Under the pieces are notes generated by a model. It saw nothing but the letters and a program-made list of their open reading frames with translations, was not told where the DNA came from and made no database searches. The position numbers and the translations under genes were made by a program. From JBLIOB01 sp047639575 (lineage in GTDB: Bacteria > Bacteroidota > Bacteroidia > Flavobacteriales_D > Parvicellaceae): a DNA stretch of 10,617 nucleotides. This document shows positions 5,298-10,617 of the stretch, one piece after another (the stretch's first letter is position 1; each line of letters starts with the position of its first letter). The DNA lies in contig JBLIOB010000136.1 of assembly GCA_047639575.1 (NCBI GenBank), positions 1 to 10,617 on the forward strand, in the 5' to 3' direction.

Positions 5298-6716
5298 ATG
5301 AATAGAAGAACAAAAATAATAGCAACGATTGGTCCAGCAACTAGTTCTCGAGAGATGTTGAAAGAAATTATCTTAAGAGGAGTCAACGTTTGCAGGCTTA
5401 ACTTTTCACATGGTGATCATTCAGATCACGAATCCGTTGTACGTAATGTAAGGTCCTTAGATGATGAGTTAGGAACACATACAGCGCTTTTGGCAGATCT
5501 TCAAGGGCCAAAACTAAGAGTTGGGAAAATGGAAGAAAATTCCATGTTAGAAGTGGGCACCTCCTTTAGTTTAGTAAGCACAGAATTAATAGGAGATTCT
5601 ACTAAGGCCTATATGAATTATACCAAATTACCGCAAGACGTTCAAGCTGGAGAATTAATCCTTTTGGATGATGGTAAACTGATGCTTGAAGTTACTTCAA
5701 CAAATGGAGTAGATGAGGTAGAAACGATGGTGAAAATAGGAGGAGTTTTATCCTCTAATAAAGGAGTTAATCTGCCGAACACTAATATTTCTTTGCCAAG
5801 TTTAACAGAAAAAGACGTTGTTGATTTGGCTTATGCGCTTGAGTTGGGGGTTGATTGGATTGGTCTTTCTTTTGTACGAAGTGCCAGAGATATAATTGAA
5901 TTAAAACACATTATTAAAAGCGCCCACTCGCAAGCAAGAGTTGTAGCTAAAATTGAAAAACCTCAGGCAATCGAGGATATCGATGACATTATTGATGCAA
6001 CGGATGCAATTATGGTGGCAAGAGGGGACCTAGGAGTTGAAATGCCGATGGAGCAGGTACCAGTTCTTCAAAAGAAGATTGTACAAAAGTGCTTAATAAA
6101 CGCTAAGCCAGTGATTATCGCCACGCAGATGATGGAATCTATGCTTGACACTGCCGTTCCAACCAGAGCAGAAGTTAGCGATGTTGGCAATGCGGTAATG
6201 GATGGGGCTGATGCCGTTATGCTTTCGGGAGAAACTTCTGTTGGTGAGTACCCACTTCGAGTGGTAGACTATATGGTCAAGATCATTAAAGAAGTTGAAA
6301 AAGGATACGATGAATTGTACAATCACGAGCGTATTCCAGAGAAAAACCAGGAGCGGTTCATTACAGATTCAATTTGCTTTAACGCATGTAGATTAGCAAT
6401 TAATATTGAAGCTAAAGCCATTGTCACAATGACGCATTCAGGCTACACAGCCTTTAAAATATCAAGCCAAAGGCCACGGGCTAAAGTGTATGTTTTTTCA
6501 AGTAATAAATTTTTACTTTCAATGATGAGTCTTGTCTGGGGGGTAGATTGTTTTTACTATGATAAAATGGTAAGTACCGATCACACAATTGCCGATATTA
6601 AGTATCTCCTAAAGAAAGACGGCTATGTGGAAGAAGGAGATATTATCATCAATACAGCCAGTATGCCCATAGAGGACAAAGGAGACACCAATATGCTTAA
6701 GATAAGCTATATTTGA
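5298..6716 (+). CDS. pyk: Pyruvate kinase
   Basis: Catalyses the last step of glycolysis, phosphoenolpyruvate plus ADP to pyruvate plus ATP, in the cytoplasm. At 472 residues it has normal bacterial length, and all core motifs are present. These are TKIIATIGPA (5-14), CRLNFSHG (32-39, with Arg33, Asn35 and Ser37 as substrate and cation ligands), ADLQGPKLRVG (66-76), KGVNLP (155-160), and the catalytic Lys218 with metal ligand Glu220 in AKIEKPQAI. ARGDLGVE (241-248) supplies Asp244, ATQMMESM (275-282) supplies Thr276, and MLSGETSVGEYP (308-319) follows. The B domain lies at about 70-170 and the C-terminal regulatory domain from about 350 to 472. The ATG follows the IPExxxVDY stop by one base. 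The M42 peptidase gene begins 30 bases after the stop without an intervening terminator. No truncation or missing active-site residue is seen. Confidence 0.98.
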   Translation: MNRRTKIIATIGPATSSREMLKEIILRGVNVCRLNFSHGDHSDHESVVRNVRSLDDELGTHTALLADLQGPKLRVGKMEENSMLEVGTSFSLVSTELIGDSTKAYMNYTKLPQDVQAGELILLDDGKLMLEVTSTNGVDEVETMVKIGGVLSSNKGVNLPNTNISLPSLTEKDVVDLAYALELGVDWIGLSFVRSARDIIELKHIIKSAHSQARVVAKIEKPQAIEDIDDIIDATDAIMVARGDLGVEMPMEQVPVLQKKIVQKCLINAKPVIIATQMMESMLDTAVPTRAEVSDVGNAVMDGADAVMLSGETSVGEYPLRVVDYMVKIIKEVEKGYDELYNHERIPEKNQERFITDSICFNACRLAINIEAKAIVTMTHSGYTAFKISSQRPRAKVYVFSSNKFLLSMMSLVWGVDCFYYDKMVSTDHTIADIKYLLKKDGYVEEGDIIINTASMPIEDKGDTNMLKISYI

Positions 6717-6746
6717 TTCAAGCGAAGAAAACCCTAAATCTATACA

Positions 6747-7799
6747 ATGCCAATTAACGTCCAACTATTAAGCGAAATCTGCAAGACCCCAGGAGCACCT
6801 GGTTTTGAACAAAAAGTAAGAGAATTAGTCATCAAAGAAGTAACCCCTTTCGTTGATTCTGTGGAAACAGACAACATGGGCAACGTCTACGCTATTAAAA
6901 AAGGCAAGAGTGACAAGAAAGTAATGATTGGGGCCCACATGGATGAAATTGGATTCATTGTTACCCACATTGATGAGAACGGCTTTCTACGTTTTCATAA
7001 CCTTGGAGGATTTGATCCAAAAACACACACTGCTCAACGAGTAATCGTGCATGGTAAGAAAGATTTAATCGGTGTAATGAGCTCTAAGCCTATTCACGTG
7101 ATGACTCCTGAGGAACGAAATAAGCTTCCAAAACATTCAGACTACTTCATTGATTTAGGAATGAAAAAGGCAGAAGTTGAAAAGTACATTGAGATTGGAA
7201 ACCCTGTTACCAGACAAAGAGATTTGATTGAAATGGGTTCTTGTGTGAATTCAAAATCTTTAGATAATCGTTTAGCAGTGTTCATCTTAATTGAAATGCT
7301 AAGAGAGTTGAAAGATGTAGAAGTTCCTTATGATATTTACGGAGTATTCACTGTTCAAGAAGAAGTTGGATTAAGAGGAGCAAACACATCTGCTCAGAAG
7401 ATTCAGCCAGATTTCGGTTTTGGATTAGACACGACTATAGCTTTTGATTGTCCGGGAGCTGCAAAGCACGAACAAGTAACCGCTTTGGGCGAAGGAACTG
7501 CGATTAAAATAATGGATTCTAGAACTATTTGTGATTATCGAATGGTAGCCTACATGAAGGAGGTTGCTAATAAGGAAAAGATCAAATGGCAACCAGAAAT
7601 ATTAACAGCAGGTGGAACGGATACTGCGGGAATTCAGCAAATGACGGATGGCGGATCTATCGCAGGAGCTGTTTCTATTCCTACTCGTCACCTTCACCAA
7701 TCCGTGGAAATGGCGGATAAAGATGACATCAGAGGAAGTATTGATTTACTTAAAGCTTGTTGTGTAAACATCGACCAGTACGATTGGAGTTTTAAATGA
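6747..7799 (+). CDS. M42 family metallopeptidase (glutamyl aminopeptidase / FrvX type)
   Basis: A 350-residue cytosolic dinuclear-metal aminopeptidase of the tetrahedral (TET) M42 family, which trims peptides left by proteasome-like proteases. Metal and catalytic residues are all visible. These are His64 and Asp66 in GAHMDEIGF, bridging Asp173 in SLDNRLAVFIL, catalytic Glu205 and metal ligand Glu206 in QEEVGLRGA, Asp228 in GLDTT, and His317 near the C-terminus in RHLHQSVEM. The N-terminus LLSEICKTPGAPGFE is also typical. Older annotations call such proteins endoglucanase, but nothing supports cellulase activity. It lies 30 bases after pyk on the same strand, so cotranscription is likely. No Shine-Dalgarno is evident, as elsewhere in this window. 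The exact substrate preference (acidic or other N-terminal residues) cannot be read from the sequence. Confidence 0.95.
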   Translation: MPINVQLLSEICKTPGAPGFEQKVRELVIKEVTPFVDSVETDNMGNVYAIKKGKSDKKVMIGAHMDEIGFIVTHIDENGFLRFHNLGGFDPKTHTAQRVIVHGKKDLIGVMSSKPIHVMTPEERNKLPKHSDYFIDLGMKKAEVEKYIEIGNPVTRQRDLIEMGSCVNSKSLDNRLAVFILIEMLRELKDVEVPYDIYGVFTVQEEVGLRGANTSAQKIQPDFGFGLDTTIAFDCPGAAKHEQVTALGEGTAIKIMDSRTICDYRMVAYMKEVANKEKIKWQPEILTAGGTDTAGIQQMTDGGSIAGAVSIPTRHLHQSVEMADKDDIRGSIDLLKACCVNIDQYDWSFK

Positions 7800-7957
7800 A
7801 ACAACCCTAACGAATTTTAAACGTAACTATTGATGTTTTAAAATTGGGAATTCTACTGTTTGTAATTTATGTGCTTTGATTTTTTAATTACATCAGTGAT
7901 AACTGCTTGTCGATCATTAAAAGTCAACGGATACTTTTAAATAAAGTAAAATTAAAT

Positions 7958-8500
7958 ATGAGAAGTAAGAAAATAGGAATTTGCCTTTTATTGGTAACAA
8001 TTGTTTTGTTTGGCTGCAAAAAGGCGGATAAATTAACGCAATTCAATTTGAAGTACGATTCGTCAATAACGATTCAAAGTACCACCAGTATAAATATTCC
8101 CGTAAACCTATTTACACCGGACATTGAGACTAATTCAGAAGCGGAATTTGCCGTACATGATACAAGAAAAGATAAAATTCAAAAGATCACACTTTCCGGA
8201 ATGAAGGTCACGATCACCAACCCTCCCGGACAAGAGTTTGACTTTCTTAAGGATTTAGAAGTATTTATGTCTGCGGATGGTTTAGCTGAAATTAAAATAG
8301 CCTCTAAATACAACATATCCAACAGTATTGGGGTTGTTTTAACTATGGACGTAACTGGAGAAGACTTTCAAGAATACATTAAAAAAGATAACTTTATTTT
8401 AAGAGTAAGATCAGTTACTGATGAAACTTTACTCCAGGATGTTGATTTAAATATTGAAAGTACATTTTGGGTAGATGCTAAATTAATTGGTAAGGCCTAG
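7958..8500 (+). CDS. Putative lipoprotein, unknown function
   Basis: A 180-residue protein with a clear type II signal peptide, MRSKKIGICLLLVTIVLFGC, and lipobox Cys20 followed by KK. I chose the ATG at 7958. The frame is open back to a TTG at 7907, but that would add 17 residues in front of a perfect signal peptide and would overlap a possible promoter (TTG at 7907-7909, 22 bases, TACTTTTA at 7932-7939, one mismatch from TAnnTTTG). The mature part has alternating polar and hydrophobic residues (e.g. SSITIQSTTSINIPV, LSGMKVTITNPP, GVVLTMDVTG), which suggests a beta-sandwich. It contains no Cys besides the lipobox in the mature part and no catalytic motif I recognise. It is probably anchored in the outer membrane. 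It is separated from the M42 gene by 158 bases and likely transcribed on its own. Confidence 0.85.
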   Translation: MRSKKIGICLLLVTIVLFGCKKADKLTQFNLKYDSSITIQSTTSINIPVNLFTPDIETNSEAEFAVHDTRKDKIQKITLSGMKVTITNPPGQEFDFLKDLEVFMSADGLAEIKIASKYNISNSIGVVLTMDVTGEDFQEYIKKDNFILRVRSVTDETLLQDVDLNIESTFWVDAKLIGKA

Positions 8501-8662
8501 CAAATCTATTGACGCAATTGAAGTGAATTTTCGGAGGAAAGCAAGAATGCAAAAAGCTAATACTATAGACCTAAAGATGAATCGAGATCCTCTAAAATGT
8601 GGAGTGTTTTCTTTAGCCATTTCGAATAGAGTTATAAACAGATCGTGATTTCCAATTAAGAA

Positions 8663-9585
8663 ATGAAATACACACTTCTCGCAGTCCCGATTACGTCAAT
8701 ATTTTTTTATAAGTTGTTCTCCATCAGGAGAAAACAAAGATTCGGTAGAAGCCGTTGATCAGCCGGACAGCTCAATCTCACTAGATCTATTAGAACGGGT
8801 AAATCATGCAAATCCTGCCGAATCCATAGAGGAGGACGGGGCCATTGAAGAGGGTGACACAAGGTGTTTAAACCATCATTATTGAAAAATTGGACCAGCT
8901 TCATGCGGAGCTAAGGGCCCTTAAAACCAAAAACGAATTGGATCGATTTTACTTGAAATCGATTCAATTTAGAGAAGAACATATCGGCTCGATAAGTTGG
9001 TATGAGTCTAATTATATGAAGCGGTACTTCTTAAAAAATCAGTATAGCTCGCACGGGGATTTTTCAGATATCTATTCCGAGTACAACGATCGATTTAGTC
9101 CAACGTACTTAGAGTGTGGAGGAGAATGTATTGACATGGTGATCATTATTAATAATGCGAGTATCCGAGATGCGAGTAAACAAACTCCTTCAATAATAGA
9201 TGACGAATTCGTGGACATTGTAGTTCTCGTTTATGGGGAACAAAGCTTTAGTAATTTGCCAAACCGATTTAATTGGATTGGGTATTGGTCGGATGAAGAC
9301 TATAGTTGCAATATTGGAAACAACGCTGTTTTTGAGCGTCTAGATGCCATCTTAAAGTTTAATGATACGTATCCCATAGAATACACCGATGAGGTTGCAG
9401 AATTACTGCAAGGAATGGGGAACTCTATTTTCGAAGAAGAAAAATTCTTGTTGCCCAAAGACGAAGTGGTGGTGGAATTTTCAAAAATCGAACTAATCGA
9501 GGGTTTGCCTGAATCATTAAAGATAAAAGTCGCGGAAGAAATTACTCGAATTAACGGACTTGAAGCCGAAGCGTTCAGCGCTTGA
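8663..9585 (+). pseudogene. Lipoprotein gene split by two apparent one-base insertions
   Basis: Three overlapping frames join into one sensible protein. The ATG at 8663 starts a signal peptide (MKYTLLAVPITSIFF). Deleting one T from the T7 run at 8702-8708 continues it as ISCSPSGENKDS, creating a lipobox Cys at 8715-8717, then an acidic linker (SLDLLERVN, EEDGAIEEGD). That frame ends at TGA 8883-8885. Dropping one A from the AAA at 8870-8872 leads into the long frame (TIIIEKLDQLHAELRAL...) that runs to the TGA at 9583-9585. The corrected gene would encode 306 residues (921 bases). As it stands only the last frame (TTG 8890 or ATG 9016 onward) is long, and it lacks the signal peptide. Visible features include CGGEC (151-155), DDEF (179-182) and YSCNIG (213-218). 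These resemble the convergent Cys-rich lipoprotein at 9605-10588. Sequencing error, slipped-strand variation and true decay all remain possible. Confidence 0.65.
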
Positions 9586-9604
9586 CCGCACTAGGGCTAT
9601 ATTA

Positions 9605-10588
9605 TCAAGGCGTTGGACATTCACCAGTTTGGCAGCCGTAGAAAATATCAGTCCCGACTTCAATTCGCTCCTTTAACTTGACAAGCCCATCCTTAAACTC
9701 TTGATTTAAAGCTAAGCCTTCCAAAGCTTTGATTTCGCCCATGACCTCTGGTTTGTTATAATAGAAGTTGTAAGCATAATCTCCGAATCGGGCATAATCA
9801 ATGATGTCATCAACTTTGGCTTGATATAGATCCCATTCTTTCGAAAAGGCATACTCCAAAGCGTTGAAGTGAAAAAAGTCTCCCAGCGAATTGTAATAAC
9901 AGACACTGCAATGGTCATGGATGCTAAATCCATCATTTGATCCATCGAATATTTTATCGCCCTCCCCCGAGCCAGTTTTTTCTCGGTCTTCCCAACCATA
10001 ATAAAATACTTCCATTGCATACGCGAAGTATTGCTCGTCTTCCTTTTCTGGAGTTTTAAGGGCTAATTCGTACATCTTATTGGTTAAGATGTGAGCCTCT
10101 GACATACATTCGCCACATAAGCATTTAGCTACTAAATCGGGGATCAACTTTGTGATGAATTGCCAATCATCCGCTGGCTCGGAATCTCCTGAATACATAA
10201 CTGCTGGATGCGACTTCGTCATGCCTTCAGTTAAAGCCCATTTTGCTTTTGGCAATATATCGGTATAGTATTTATAAAGATCCTCTGCTGTAGTGATAGA
10301 TTTCCGAAGGTTTATGGCTACTAGAATATCTTGATACTCTTCAGTCGTAACAAACTCTTTCACTTCAGTTTCAAGTAGGGTCTCTTGTTCTTTAGAAAGA
10401 AAAGATAAATCGATTATTAAGTTATCTATTTGAACCGTATCGATAACCGAAACAGTGTCAAAGCGCTGTACTGGAATAGCTGTCGTATCAGCAGAAGCGC
10501 TCTCTTTTACTGCATTAGATTGTTTCTGAACATGCTCCGCACAAGAGAAAATCAAAATAAGGCAGCATAAAAACCCGAAGTATTTCAT
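9605..10588 (-). CDS. Cysteine-containing lipoprotein, unknown function
   Basis: A 327-residue protein with a type II signal peptide (MKYFGFLCCLILIFSC, lipobox Cys16), then a low-complexity Ser/Ala/Thr linker to about residue 40. The mature domain has clustered cysteines: CLCGEC (156-161), CSVC (227-230), and CQTGEC (319-324) at the C-terminus. They could form disulfides or bind a metal; neither is shown. The region 157-200 is rich in aromatic and acidic residues (TPEKEDEQYF, VFYYGWED). I know no named family. It resembles the frameshifted lipoprotein on the opposite strand in the order GEC, TP, DE, YG, (I/L)G, which suggests distant paralogy. It likely sits on a membrane facing the periplasm or outside. 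The start is the ATG 5' of the signal peptide. TAACTTTA at 10601-10594 is a weak -7-like box close to it. Its stop is 19 bases from that of the convergent neighbour. Confidence 0.85.
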   Translation of the reverse strand: MKYFGFLCCLILIFSCAEHVQKQSNAVKESASADTTAIPVQRFDTVSVIDTVQIDNLIIDLSFLSKEQETLLETEVKEFVTTEEYQDILVAINLRKSITTAEDLYKYYTDILPKAKWALTEGMTKSHPAVMYSGDSEPADDWQFITKLIPDLVAKCLCGECMSEAHILTNKMYELALKTPEKEDEQYFAYAMEVFYYGWEDREKTGSGEGDKIFDGSNDGFSIHDHCSVCYYNSLGDFFHFNALEYAFSKEWDLYQAKVDDIIDYARFGDYAYNFYYNKPEVMGEIKALEGLALNQEFKDGLVKLKERIEVGTDIFYGCQTGECPTP

Positions 10589-10617
10589 AAGGTTAAAGTT
10601 AGCAAATAGATTTCCAT

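Noticed and set aside
7813..7845. Inverted repeat AATTTTAAA / TTTAAAATT after the M42 gene as a terminator
   Set aside because: The 9-bp stem is entirely A-T with a 15-base loop and no U-tract after it. It is too weak to call a terminator in AT-rich DNA.
9573..9587. Small hairpin AAGCG-TTCAG-CGCTT at the end of the frameshifted lipoprotein gene
   Set aside because: It has only a 5-bp stem, overlaps the coding end, and is not followed by a T-run on either strand, so it is not a convincing terminator.
9712..10020. Minus-strand 102-codon ORF overlapping the Cys-rich lipoprotein
   Set aside because: It is out of frame within a gene that has a signal peptide and coherent composition, and it has no features of its own.

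Overview
The window looks like part of a Bacteroidota chromosome, most likely a Flavobacteriales-like marine or freshwater lineage (inference). The DNA is AT-rich. Several genes are preceded by the Bacteroidetes-type -7 box TAnnTTTG rather than by strong Shine-Dalgarno sites. The lipoprotein signals and the periplasmic-TPR/SpoIIE phosphatase architecture are typical of the phylum, and the IPExxxVDY family next to pyruvate kinase is a phylum hallmark.

Layout. (1) Bases 1-221 hold the 3' end of rnc (RNase III, dsRNA-binding domain). (2) Bases 218-2251, minus strand, encode a membrane sensor-type protein: signal peptide, five TPRs, one membrane helix, coiled coil, and a cytoplasmic SpoIIE/PP2C phosphatase. 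(3) Bases 2374-3895, plus strand, hold a TetR-family regulator followed by an alpha/beta hydrolase. Near-identical palindromes (ATACCGNTTGGTAT) lie in front of each, which points to a self-regulated two-gene unit. (4) Bases 3892-4143, minus strand, encode a small membrane protein. (5) Bases 4235-4647, minus strand, are a decayed lipocalin-like lipoprotein gene that still has a good hairpin terminator. (6) Bases 4880-7799, plus strand, are a compact housekeeping run: IPExxxVDY protein, pyruvate kinase, M42 aminopeptidase. (7) Bases 7958-8500, plus strand, encode a lipoprotein of unknown function. (8) Bases 8663-9585, plus strand, are a lipoprotein gene broken by two apparent one-base insertions. 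It converges on (9) bases 9605-10588, minus strand, a Cys-rich lipoprotein that looks like its distant paralog.

How the parts relate. From memory, rnc, the IPExxxVDY gene and pyk are commonly neighbours in flavobacteria. Here about 4.7 kb of accessory genes in mixed orientation separates them. This block holds the regulator/hydrolase pair, the signalling phosphatase and the pseudogene. The right end is a lipoprotein-rich region with signs of recent gene decay or sequence error.

I found no RNA gene, CRISPR array, insertion sequence or phage gene, and no convincing novel multi-gene system. The points most worth following are the paired TetR operators, the doubly frameshifted lipoprotein with its convergent paralog, and the accessory insertion between rnc and pyk.
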